Below are positions 42,348 through 49,949 of a stretch of DNA of 64,000 bases, one piece after another (position 1 is the stretch's first letter; each line of letters begins with the position of its first letter). The notes beneath the pieces are model-generated. The model saw only the letters and a list, made by a program, of their open reading frames with translations. It made no database searches and was not told the DNA's origin. The stretch covers positions 147,978 through 211,977 of the forward strand of contig CAJMKE010000001.1 of the NCBI GenBank assembly GCA_905213895.1, in the 5' to 3' direction. Source of the DNA: an uncultured Alistipes sp. Lineage in GTDB: Bacteria; Bacteroidota; Bacteroidia; Bacteroidales; Rikenellaceae. The translations under genes and the position numbers were made by a program.

Positions 42348-42977
42348 CTAACCGTTTATGCCGTTCAGAAGTGCTGTCAAATCGTCGCGCCAGTCCTCGC
42401 CGTTGTCGGGTTGGAGCGTAACGAATCCGACGCTGCGACCGGTTTCGATGTTCGACGTTCCGTCATCGACGAAGACGGTCTCCTCCGGAACGACTCCGCT
42501 GTCGGCAATCATGTAGTCGAATATTTCGCGCACCGGTTTGGTGTGTCCGATTTCGTAGGAGAGATAGAGTTTGTCGAAATAATCGGTAAGCGGTCTGCCG
42601 GCAGGCGAAAAGCCGACGCTGCAAGCCCACGACATCACGAACGGATTGGTATTGCTGAGCAGATAGACGCGATATTTCTTGCGGAGTTCGTCGAGGTATT
42701 CGAGTTTCCGCATGTCGGCATCGCTGAAAAAGCGTCGCCAGGCATACCTGACCTCATCCATCGTTACGTCGTGTCCGCACAGCGAGGCTATTTCGCGACG
42801 GAATCCGTCGGCACTCAGGCGACCTTCCTCCAATTCCTGAAATATTCCGGTCTGGTGATATTTGTCAAGTCGGGAATCGGCGTCGGGCAGCCCGAGGTCG
42901 GCAAATGCCTTTACCGAATTTTCGCGTGTCATTTCGGCTATCACTCCGCCGAAGTCGAAAACGATATTTTTTATCAT
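42348..42977 (-). CDS. HAD-superfamily hydrolase (YihX-like)
   Basis: The 209-residue protein has motif I IVFDFGGVIAEM (about 4-15), in which the usual second Asp is Gly as in YihX-type sugar-phosphate phosphatases. Motif II is VYLLSNTNPF, motif III Lys is in EIGHTKPVREIF, and motif IV is ETVFVDDGTSNIE. The start at 42977 is the family start and lies 27 bp after the promoter. A phosphatase role on a small phosphorylated metabolite is likely. Confidence 0.9.
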   Translation of the reverse strand: MIKNIVFDFGGVIAEMTRENSVKAFADLGLPDADSRLDKYHQTGIFQELEEGRLSADGFRREIASLCGHDVTMDEVRYAWRRFFSDADMRKLEYLDELRKKYRVYLLSNTNPFVMSWACSVGFSPAGRPLTDYFDKLYLSYEIGHTKPVREIFDYMIADSGVVPEETVFVDDGTSNIETGRSVGFVTLQPDNGEDWRDDLTALLNGING

Positions 42978-43003
42978 ATAAAATAGTAAAAATAGGGTTT
43001 TGA

Positions 43004-43035
43004 CAAAGATACGAAAAGTCGAGAACATAATCAAA
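43004..43035 (-). promoter_or_regulatory. Promoter of the HAD hydrolase gene
   Basis: Minus strand TTTG (43032-43035), 20 bp, TATCTTTG (43004-43011), within the dispersed repeat copy B. Confidence 0.65.
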
Positions 43036-43140
43036 TTTTAATTTGATTATGCCGAAACGGAGTATCTAAGGCGAAGCCAAAGTACGGATAAGCGAGGGCA
43101 AAGCCAAATTTATTTGGTATTCCCGAACGGAATGTAATCA
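43004..43140. repeat. Promoter-associated dispersed repeat, copy B
   Basis: Like copy A (36420-36505) it starts with CAAAGATACGAA, has a TCAAATT-containing hairpin (ATAATCAAATT / AATTTGATTAT), then GGAGTATCTAAGGCGAAGCC. It repeats the pattern once more (GATAAGCGAG, CAAATTTATTTGG, TTCCCGAACGG). It fills the gap between the HAD gene and the terminator of the dehydrogenase gene. Confidence 0.6.
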
Positions 43141-43145
43141 TATAA

Positions 43146-43179
43146 AATAGCGGCTGCCGAAAAACGTGCAGCCGCTATT
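43146..43179 (-). terminator. Terminator of the glycerol-1-phosphate dehydrogenase-like gene
   Basis: A 12-bp perfect stem AATAGCGGCTGC / GCAGCCGCTATT with a 10-nt loop, followed on the minus strand by TTATATG, 22 bp after the stop at 43202. Confidence 0.75.
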
Positions 43180-43201
43180 GTCGTCGAAATGCGAATCGTG
43201 A

Positions 43202-44542
43202 TTATGCTTCCAGTACGCCGCCTTTGCCGAATACGCCGTCTACGAGTTTGTCGAAGATTTGTGCGCGTTTGGCGAGGTCGAACAGATTGATTCTGAATCG
43301 CATCAACTGTACGAGGTGCGTATTGTCGCGCCATGTTTGACGGGAAACGCCGATTTGGGTAGGGTCTACCGGCGCACCGGCGGTCTTGAACAGGTTGTAC
43401 ATTTTGTCGAACGAGTAAACCTGCTTGCGCAGTTTCTCGCTGAACTCGGGCCAAACGCTCTTGACGAGGTTCAACTGCCGGCGAATCTCCTCCGGCGACT
43501 GCCATTTCTTTGCGATTTCGGTAGGACCGAGTTCCGGAACAGGGAAATTCTTGAAGAGTTCGGTTGCGCGGGCAATCTCCTGCTCCTTGGTAGGCCATGC
43601 TGCAACGCATGCATCCACATCGAGTTTGGTGAGGTCTTCTTTGAGCAACCGGTCGAAGAATGCGCACATCGTGAGTGTTCCGACCGATACCTGGAATCCG
43701 TGCAGTACCATGCGACCTTCGAACGTGTGGTGAGTCATATCGAGGATATGGCTGTAAAGGTGGTCGGCGCACGAGAGCGGACGGGTCGAGTTCGCAATCT
43801 GCGCTGCGACACCTGCCATGGTAAGTCCCGCGAAGAGGTTCTCTACTGCCTTGTGGGTGCGGTCTGCGATAGCCTGTGCGTCTTCGAGCAGTTCCGGAAG
43901 CATGTCGTGGATTGCATGCCAGGCGTCCGGAATGATAGGCTCTGTTCCGAACAAATCGGCTATCATCCATTCGCCGCCGGCAGGAATCTTGGCTGCGAGG
44001 TCGGCATAACCCGCTACGGTAAGGCGAGCAGGTGCGTTGCGGAGAATCTCGGAGTCGCCGATGATTACGAGCGGTGCAGGACAGAAGAACGTCTGCTTCG
44101 AGCCGTCCTTGACAATAGCCGCGCCGGACGTGGAATAGCCGTCTGCGGATGCCGCCGAAGCGATGCAGATATAGCGTTTGCCGAGGTGGTGGGATGCGAG
44201 TTTGCAGAGGTCGTTGATAACGCCCGAACCTACCGCGATTGCGATTGCGTTGTTGCTTTTGAGGACTTCCTCCACCATTTCGACATATTTCCATTCGGCA
44301 TGGAAACTCTTGTCGGGAATGACGAACTTTTCGCACTCGATGCCCTCGGCATTCATGATGTTGTATACGGCTTCACCGGCAGCGGTCCAGACGAATTGGT
44401 CGGTGATGACAATCGCCTTCTCTCCCGGGAAGAATTTTTTGAACAGTGCGGGAGTGCTTTTGATTGCACCCTGCGAAATTTCGGCACCCTTGGTCTGACC
44501 CGCCATTTCGAGTGCCTTGTCCATTCTTTCTTTAATAGTCAT
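43202..44542 (-). CDS. sn-Glycerol-1-phosphate dehydrogenase-like protein
   Basis: The 446-residue protein belongs to the iron/zinc alcohol dehydrogenase-like fold in the EgsA/AraM group (COG0371). The nucleotide-binding Gly-rich turn is AIAVGSGVINDLCKLASHHLGKRYICIASAASADGYSTSGAA (about 97-138), and metal ligands are expected around AKIPAGGEWMIADLFG, CADHLYSH and LHGFQVSVG. EgsA/AraM enzymes reduce dihydroxyacetone phosphate to glycerol-1-phosphate, the backbone stereoisomer of archaeal lipids. In Bacteria the product goes to unusual lipids or glycosylated heptaprenylglyceryl compounds. Substrate identity here is inference. Confidence 0.85.
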   Translation of the reverse strand: MTIKERMDKALEMAGQTKGAEISQGAIKSTPALFKKFFPGEKAIVITDQFVWTAAGEAVYNIMNAEGIECEKFVIPDKSFHAEWKYVEMVEEVLKSNNAIAIAVGSGVINDLCKLASHHLGKRYICIASAASADGYSTSGAAIVKDGSKQTFFCPAPLVIIGDSEILRNAPARLTVAGYADLAAKIPAGGEWMIADLFGTEPIIPDAWHAIHDMLPELLEDAQAIADRTHKAVENLFAGLTMAGVAAQIANSTRPLSCADHLYSHILDMTHHTFEGRMVLHGFQVSVGTLTMCAFFDRLLKEDLTKLDVDACVAAWPTKEQEIARATELFKNFPVPELGPTEIAKKWQSPEEIRRQLNLVKSVWPEFSEKLRKQVYSFDKMYNLFKTAGAPVDPTQIGVSRQTWRDNTHLVQLMRFRINLFDLAKRAQIFDKLVDGVFGKGGVLEA

Positions 44543-44583
44543 GGTAATTATATTTTGGTGTTTAGTGTAATCTTCAATTTATG

Positions 44584-44624
44584 CAAAGGTAACGCTTTTT
44601 GGAATATGTTGTCATTTCATGACA
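44584..44624 (-). promoter_or_regulatory. Promoter and operator of the dehydrogenase gene
   Basis: TACCTTTG -7 box (44584-44591, minus) and a perfect dyad TGTCA-TTTCA-TGACA (44610-44624) over the expected -33 region. The dyad has the same TGTCA-N5-TGACA form as the site at 14454-14468 downstream of the WYL regulator gene. Confidence 0.5.
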
Positions 44625-44628
44625 CAGG

Positions 44629-45996
44629 TTATTTCTCGCCTGCGAGTACCGCTCTTTGTGCCGCATCCCTCAAATATGCCGCCGTAGCCGCATCGAGTTT
44701 GCCGTTTATCGGATTGTCTCCGAACGGTGTGCGGTAAACCGTCAGATATGCGACGACAGCCGAAAGATACGAACCCGCATACGACGGATGGTGCGCATCC
44801 TTGCCGTACAGTTCGATGTCCGGTCGCTCGCGGCGGACGATTTGCCATGCGATGCCGACGGGCGACACTTGCGAACCTGTGATGCGCGCCTCTTCGGTAA
44901 TCATGTCGGTAAGACGGTTCTGCATGGCGTTGTAATCCGAGAAATAGGACGGATATTTGGTCGGCAGATATTCGTATTTCTTTCCGAGATTGTTGCTGCC
45001 GAATTTGCGCCCCCAGGTGATTTCGATAACCGTTTTGGCGTCGGGACTGTATTTTTTGATGCGGTCTGTCATCTTTGACATGTTCTCGACTACGCCTTTG
45101 TCGTCTTCGGTGCCGATAAGTACGGCGTTGAAACTCTGGTCTTGCAGGAATGCGTAGTCGTAGCCGCCCTTTTCGACGGTTTCGCGGCTGACCTTGTTGG
45201 CGAGGTGCGCCTTCATCGTATAGCCGCCGGACACGAATATGTCGCAGTCGGCGTAATGTCCTTCTCGCCATGCAATCTCCTTGAATATTACCGGATACTC
45301 GTTATAGTACGTGTAACTGTTTCCGAGGAACAGCATTTTCAGCGTGTCGCGCGGAACGGATGCATCGTAGCATATTATTTTCGGCGACTGTCCCGTAGTC
45401 GAACCGCCGAGCGTCGTGGACAGAACGGCTTTGTCCGATTGCCGGATGCGGAATCTGACTGCGCCGTTGTCGACAGGCTTCGACAGCCGTACCGACTGCC
45501 ACAGACGGTGCGGGTGCTTATCCGACGTCGTCGAAAGGCAGTTGTATTTTACGCCGTCCTCTTTCTTCGGCTTGTATACCGGAACCCACTTGCCGCCGTC
45601 GCAATATTCGAACATGAATTTATGTGGAGTATCGCATGGATTGCTGAAAAACATCGCCCAGAAGTCGATTACCGTGCCTGCATCGAGATGTTCGACCGGC
45701 ATCTCGAACAGCCAGTAATCGCCTGCTGCCGTGTTTTCGGCAATAGGCATTCCGTTTTTGTGCGACAGTTTTTTCGTCGGGTCGGCAGAGCGTTTCGCCC
45801 GAACGAAACTTATTTCTGACGGTTCGCCCGCCTGCGAGCAGTAGCGCCCCGATTCGACGAAATCTATTGCCGGTTTGGGATTCTTCTCTTTCGAGAATAT
45901 CCACTCCGCCCGTTTGCCGCCGTTGTCGGCAGCCGTAAGCGATGCGGCGGACAATATCGACAGTGCCGCGATTGTAAATTTGCGCAAGTTTTTCAT
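44629..45996 (-). CDS. Secreted SGNH-like hydrolase (DUF4886)
   Basis: The 455-residue exported protein has a signal peptide (FTIAALSILSAASLTAADN), an N-terminal beta-rich region (about 25-235) and a C-terminal DUF4886/SGNH-like domain. In it LKMLFLGNSYTYYNE (about 238-252) supplies the Gly-Asn-Ser nucleophile block and GKDAHHPSYAGSYL (near 412) the catalytic Asp/His block. It may deacylate a carbohydrate or lipid. It lies 6 bp after the DUF1015 gene and is probably transcribed with serC-serA-DUF1015. Confidence 0.85.
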   Translation of the reverse strand: MKNLRKFTIAALSILSAASLTAADNGGKRAEWIFSKEKNPKPAIDFVESGRYCSQAGEPSEISFVRAKRSADPTKKLSHKNGMPIAENTAAGDYWLFEMPVEHLDAGTVIDFWAMFFSNPCDTPHKFMFEYCDGGKWVPVYKPKKEDGVKYNCLSTTSDKHPHRLWQSVRLSKPVDNGAVRFRIRQSDKAVLSTTLGGSTTGQSPKIICYDASVPRDTLKMLFLGNSYTYYNEYPVIFKEIAWREGHYADCDIFVSGGYTMKAHLANKVSRETVEKGGYDYAFLQDQSFNAVLIGTEDDKGVVENMSKMTDRIKKYSPDAKTVIEITWGRKFGSNNLGKKYEYLPTKYPSYFSDYNAMQNRLTDMITEEARITGSQVSPVGIAWQIVRRERPDIELYGKDAHHPSYAGSYLSAVVAYLTVYRTPFGDNPINGKLDAATAAYLRDAAQRAVLAGEK

Positions 45997-46002
45997 AATC
46001 TG

Positions 46003-47241
46003 CTATTCGAATGAATGGATGACTACTCCCGAACGCAGTTTCGGCTCGAACCACGTCGTTTTCGGCGGCATGATGTTGCCCGTGTCTGCGATGTCGATTA
46101 ACTGCTTCATCGAAACCGGATATAATGCGAACGCCGCTTTCATCTCGCCGCTGTCCACCCTGCGTTTCAGTTCGCCGAGACCGCGGATTCCGCCCACGAA
46201 ATCTATGCGCTTCGATGTGCGCAGGTCTTTTATGCCCAAAAGTTTGTCCAATACCAAATCGGAAAGCACGGTAACGTCGAGTACCCCTATCGGGTCATTG
46301 TCGTCGTAAGTCCCCTCTTTCGCAGTCAGGCTGTACCACTCTCCGCCGAGATACATCGCGAAATTGTGAAGCGCATTAGGCTTATAAATCTCTTTTCCGA
46401 CCTTCTCGACCTTGAAATTCTCGTTCAGAGCGGCAACGAACTGCTCGTTGCTCAATCCGTTAAGGTCTTTCACCACGCGGTTGTAGTCGATGATTCGCAA
46501 CTGCGATTCCGGGAAGGTAACGGCGAGGAAATAGCAGTACTCCTCGTCGCCGCGATGGTTCGGATTCTTCGACATCATCTCCTGCCCCACCCGTGCGGCG
46601 GCTGCCGTGCGGTGGTGTCCGTCGGCGACGTAAAGTGCAGGCACGGATGCGAAGATTTCGGTTATGCGGCGTATCGATTCGTCATCGTCGATTACCCAGA
46701 GCGCATGTCCGAAACCGTCTTCCGCAACGAAATCGTATTCCGCCGGCTTGCTGACGGTCGCGGCAACTATCGCGTCGATTTCGGCATTGTCGGGATATGC
46801 GAAAAATACCGGTTCGATATTGGCTTTCTGGTTGCGCACATGAATCATGCGGTCTTCCTCCTTGTCGGGGCGCGTGAGTTCGTGCTTCTTGATTGCTCCC
46901 GACAGATAATCCTCGAAATGGCAGCACATCGCCAGTCCGTATTGCGTCCGTCCGTCCATTGTCTGGGCGTAGACGTAGTAGCACTCCTTGTCGTCCTGCT
47001 TCAACCAGCCATTTTCTCTCCACAGACGGAAATTCTCTACCGCCTTGTCGTAGACCTCCGCCGAATGTTCGTCGGCAATCGGCTCGAAATCGATTTCGGG
47101 CTTTATGATGTGCAGGAGCGAACGTTCGGTCGCTTCGGCTTTCGCTTCCGCCGAATTGAGTACGTCGTATGGGCGCGATGCAACCTCCGCCGCATACTCT
47201 TTCGGCGGACGGATTCCTCGGAAAGGTTTTATTCTTACCAT
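46003..47241 (-). CDS. DUF1015-family protein
   Basis: The 412-residue cytoplasmic protein begins MVRIKPFRGIRPPKEYAAEV, the DUF1015 N-terminus. It has SRPYDVLN, the conserved ALYVADGHHRTAAAARV segment (about 210-226) and the end MPPKTTWFEPKLRSG. The family has no established reaction, though a link to serine metabolism is suggested by constant pairing with serC-serA in Bacteroidetes. The start at 47241 is the family start. Confidence 0.93.
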   Translation of the reverse strand: MVRIKPFRGIRPPKEYAAEVASRPYDVLNSAEAKAEATERSLLHIIKPEIDFEPIADEHSAEVYDKAVENFRLWRENGWLKQDDKECYYVYAQTMDGRTQYGLAMCCHFEDYLSGAIKKHELTRPDKEEDRMIHVRNQKANIEPVFFAYPDNAEIDAIVAATVSKPAEYDFVAEDGFGHALWVIDDDESIRRITEIFASVPALYVADGHHRTAAAARVGQEMMSKNPNHRGDEEYCYFLAVTFPESQLRIIDYNRVVKDLNGLSNEQFVAALNENFKVEKVGKEIYKPNALHNFAMYLGGEWYSLTAKEGTYDDNDPIGVLDVTVLSDLVLDKLLGIKDLRTSKRIDFVGGIRGLGELKRRVDSGEMKAAFALYPVSMKQLIDIADTGNIMPPKTTWFEPKLRSGVVIHSFE

Positions 47242-47295
47242 ATCGTTGTTATATATAAGGTGCGGCAATCGCACGACCGCCGCACCGAAAGTTTT

Positions 47296-48219
47296 TTATT
47301 TGTTTACCTGAAATCTTGTGTTGCCGTTGACGAAATAATCGACAATCTGCCGCGCGGCAGCCAGTCCGGCGTTGATGTTCGCCTCGGCAGTCTCCGCACC
47401 CATCTTTTTCGGCGTTGCGAAGTAACGTTTTCCGAACTTTTCCGCCATTTCGGCATCGGCTTCCGGTGCGATGTCGGTGATGTATTTCAAATCGTCGCGT
47501 TCGGTCAGAGCCTCGATAAGCCCTGCTTCGTCGATAACCTCCTTGCGGGCGGTGTTCACGAGCATAGCCCCTTTCGGCATCGACTTCAACAGGTCGTATC
47601 CGATTGATTTCTTGGTCTGTTCGGTTGCAGGAATGTGCAGCGACAGGAAATCGGCGCGCGAGTACAACTCCGCTATCGAGCCGACCTGCTCCACCCCGTC
47701 GGCGGCGAAAACCTGCGGGTCGGTGATGAATGGGTCGTATGCGATGACGTTCATTCCGAGTGCCTTTCCCTTGCGACCGACGAGTTTGCCGACATTGCCG
47801 TAAGCGTGTATGGCGAGCGTCTTGCCCTGAATCTCCGCACCCGTACCCGGAGTGAACTTGTTGCGCGACATGTATATCATCATCGCCAATGCCAGTTCCG
47901 CAACGGCGTTCGAGTTCTGTCCCGGTGTGTTCATCACGACTATTCCGCGGCGTTTAGCCTCGGCGGTATCCACGTTGTCGTATCCCGCGCCTGCGCGAAC
48001 CACGATTTTCAGATTCGGAGCGGCGTCCAGCACCTCAGCCGTAACCTTGTCGCTGCGCACGATAAGCGCGTCGGCGTCGTGTACCGCTTCGAGCAGTTGC
48101 GCCTTGTCGGTGTATTTTTCGAGCAGCGCGACTTCGTAGTGCGCAGCCTCCAAAATCTCTTTTATTCCGTCCACTGCCATTTTCGCGAACGGCTTCTCTG
48201 TTGCAATCAGTATTTTCAT
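47296..48219 (-). CDS. serA: 3-Phosphoglycerate dehydrogenase (short, Lys-type)
   Basis: The 307-residue enzyme catalyses the first step of serine synthesis. Substrate-domain motif LIVRSDKVTAEVLDAAPNLKIVVRAGAGYDNVD; NAD-domain AIHAYGNVGKLVGRKGKALGM; catalytic Arg in VNTARKEVIDEAGL. The usual catalytic His is replaced by Lys (ATPKKMGAETAEAN, about 271), as in short PGDHs of Entamoeba and Bacteroidetes. It lacks ACT/ASB regulatory domains, so no serine feedback is expected. The start at 48219 matches the family; an extension to 48294 would only add 25 atypical residues. Confidence 0.94.
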   Translation of the reverse strand: MKILIATEKPFAKMAVDGIKEILEAAHYEVALLEKYTDKAQLLEAVHDADALIVRSDKVTAEVLDAAPNLKIVVRAGAGYDNVDTAEAKRRGIVVMNTPGQNSNAVAELALAMMIYMSRNKFTPGTGAEIQGKTLAIHAYGNVGKLVGRKGKALGMNVIAYDPFITDPQVFAADGVEQVGSIAELYSRADFLSLHIPATEQTKKSIGYDLLKSMPKGAMLVNTARKEVIDEAGLIEALTERDDLKYITDIAPEADAEMAEKFGKRYFATPKKMGAETAEANINAGLAAARQIVDYFVNGNTRFQVNK

Positions 48220-48297
48220 CCCTTCGACCAATGATGTGAAATAAATCTTCTGTTCCTCCTTTTTCTCGTATGTGTAAGGTATTATCGTAGGCATGGC

Positions 48298-49371
48298 TTA
48301 TTCGGTTTTAAGTTTTTCGAACTCCTGCATACATGCAATCAACGCCTCGACAGCCTCTTTCGGGCAGGCGTTGTAGCACGACGCGCGGAAACCGCCGACC
48401 AGTCTGTGTCCCTTGATTCCGACCATTCCGCGAGCCTTCGCGAATTCGAGGAATTCCGGCGCGAGGTCTTCCTTGCCCTCCGCCATTACGAAGCAGATGT
48501 TCATCAGCGAGCGGTCTTCCTTCGCCACCGTCGGACGGAACAGCGAGTTGCGGTCGATTTCGTTGTAGAGCATCTCCGCCTTCTCGACGTTGCGGCGGTA
48601 TATCTCCTCCACTCCGCCTATCGATTTCAGCCATTTGAGTACCTCGTTCATCACGTAAATCGGGAATACCGGCGGCGTGTTGAACATCGAGTCGTTATCG
48701 ACGTGCGTATTGACATTCACCATCGACGGCAGTTCGCGGACCACTTTCTGCAACATGTCGTCGCGGATGATTACGAACGTTACTCCCGCCGGCGCGAGGT
48801 TTTTCTGCGCACCGCCGTAGATTATCGCGTATTTCGACACGTCTACCGGTCGGCTCAGTATGTCCGAACTCATGTCGGCGATAAGCGGTACCGGCGAATC
48901 GATGTCGGTCTTGTACTCCGAGCCGTAAATCGTGTTGTTGGCGCAGATATAGAGGTAGTCCAAATCCGACGGAATCTCGAATCCTTTCGGAATGTACGTG
49001 AAGTTCTTGTCCTCCGACGACGCTATGGTTTGCACTTCGCCGAAGAGTTTCGCCTCCTTTATCGCCTTCTTCGTCCAGACTCCGGTATGTACGTAACCGG
49101 CTTTGGTTTTCAGAAAGTTAGCCGGAATGTGGAAGAACTGCGTGCTTGCGCCGCCGCCGACGAAAAATATCTTGTAGTTGTCCGGAATATGGAGCAACTC
49201 GCGGAACAGCGACTGCGCCGAAGCCAGAACATCCTCGAACTCTTTCGTACGGTGCGAAATCGAGAGAATCGACAATCCCGTTCCGTTGAAATCGATGATT
49301 GCTTTTGCTGCGTTTTCGAGGGCTGCGTCGGGCAAAACCGATGGACCTGCATTGAAATTGTATTTCTTCAT
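48298..49371 (-). CDS. serC: Phosphoserine aminotransferase
   Basis: The 357-residue PLP enzyme converts 3-phosphohydroxypyruvate to phosphoserine. N-terminal KYNFNAGPSVLP, SILSISHRTKEFED, GGGASTQF, the PLP Lys in IYGGAQKNLAPAGVT (about 194-208) and GFRASCYNACP are all present. The start at 49371 is the family start; the upstream extension covers the leader. It opens the serine operon, which lacks serB in this window. Confidence 0.96.
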   Translation of the reverse strand: MKKYNFNAGPSVLPDAALENAAKAIIDFNGTGLSILSISHRTKEFEDVLASAQSLFRELLHIPDNYKIFFVGGGASTQFFHIPANFLKTKAGYVHTGVWTKKAIKEAKLFGEVQTIASSEDKNFTYIPKGFEIPSDLDYLYICANNTIYGSEYKTDIDSPVPLIADMSSDILSRPVDVSKYAIIYGGAQKNLAPAGVTFVIIRDDMLQKVVRELPSMVNVNTHVDNDSMFNTPPVFPIYVMNEVLKWLKSIGGVEEIYRRNVEKAEMLYNEIDRNSLFRPTVAKEDRSLMNICFVMAEGKEDLAPEFLEFAKARGMVGIKGHRLVGGFRASCYNACPKEAVEALIACMQEFEKLKTE

Positions 49372-49431
49372 AGTCGTATAATGTGATTTTGTTCTCTTTA
49401 CCTTGTCGCTCGGCAATTTGTACCGATGATG

Positions 49432-49461
49432 CAAAGATAACAAATTTCGGCAAACCGCAAA
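49432..49461 (-). promoter_or_regulatory. Promoter of the serC-serA operon
   Basis: Minus strand TTTG (49458-49461), 18 bp, TATCTTTG (49432-49439), giving a leader of about 55 nt. Confidence 0.65.
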
Positions 49462-49498
49462 GCCTTATCGCCGAAATTTTATCCACATAATATCTTCT

Positions 49499-49534
49499 TT
49501 AAGGTCCTTAACGACCTTAAAGTCTCTAATGTCT
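49499..49534. repeat. 9-nt tandem array R4
   Basis: Four units: TTAAGGTCC, TTAACGACC, TTAAAGTCT, CTAATGTCT. It lies between divergent promoters of serC and the fimbrillin-like locus. Confidence 0.85.
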
Positions 49535-49623
49535 TTTCAAAGCCCCTCCCCAGCAATCGCCGATTGTTCACTTTTTGTTGATTATTTATGCTGTTTAATA
49601 AAATAATTGCGCAAAAAAAGCCT

Positions 49624-49631
49624 TAACTTTG
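49624..49631 (+). promoter_or_regulatory. -7 box of the variable lipoprotein locus
   Basis: TAACTTTG matches TAnnTTTG. The -33 is unclear (a TTG 14 bp upstream is too close). The predicted leader to the small peptide gene is about 105 nt. Confidence 0.45.
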
Positions 49632-49741
49632 TTAAGTTTTTCAAAGGAGTTGTATGCGATGCCGGATTTTTTGTCTGCGACCGGCGTATATATATTGAGT
49701 TATTTTTAATTTAATTATACTAAATAAACCACAAAAAGACT

Positions 49742-49927
49742 ATGAAAACGACTGTAAACAGCGAATTTTTCGGGGGGGGGAAGTATACTGCTCCCGAAAT
49801 CGAAATGTATGAATCCGTCGTCGAGCGCGGATTTTTCGGAACGGGCGACGATGAAACCGGAATCCCAGGTTTCATACTCGACGAAAATGGCAATATCGTC
49901 GAAGAAAATAATGCTTGGAATTTTTAA
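49742..49927 (+). CDS. Small peptide (61 aa) preceding the variable lipoprotein, with a G9 tract
   Basis: The peptide begins MKTTVNSEFFGGGKYTAPEIEMYESVVERGF and ends acidic (DENGNIVEENNAWNF). Short peptides with a YTAPE-type motif sit ahead of surface lipoprotein genes in this bacterial group as far as I recall; their role is unknown. There is no signal peptide. Codons 11-13 form a run of nine G (49772-49780), so single-base slippage would frameshift the peptide. It ends 22 bp before the 800-residue lipoprotein gene and is probably co-transcribed with it. Confidence 0.65.
   Translation: MKTTVNSEFFGGGKYTAPEIEMYESVVERGFFGTGDDETGIPGFILDENGNIVEENNAWNF
49772..49780 (+). repeat. G9 homopolymer in a coding region
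   Basis: Nine consecutive G encode exactly three Gly codons of the small peptide. Long G runs are prone to slippage and are classic phase-variation tracts. Confidence 0.8.
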
Positions 49928-49949
49928 TTAAATTATTGCGACAAGAATT

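Larger units (their letters stand above)
49372..49741. other. Divergent regulatory region serC / fimbrillin-like locus
   Basis: It contains the serC promoter (49432-49461, minus), one DnaA-box-like TTATCCACA (49479-49487), the 9-nt array R4, and the -7 box for the rightward locus (49624-49631) with a leader of about 105 nt. No additional gene is seen. Confidence 0.5.
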
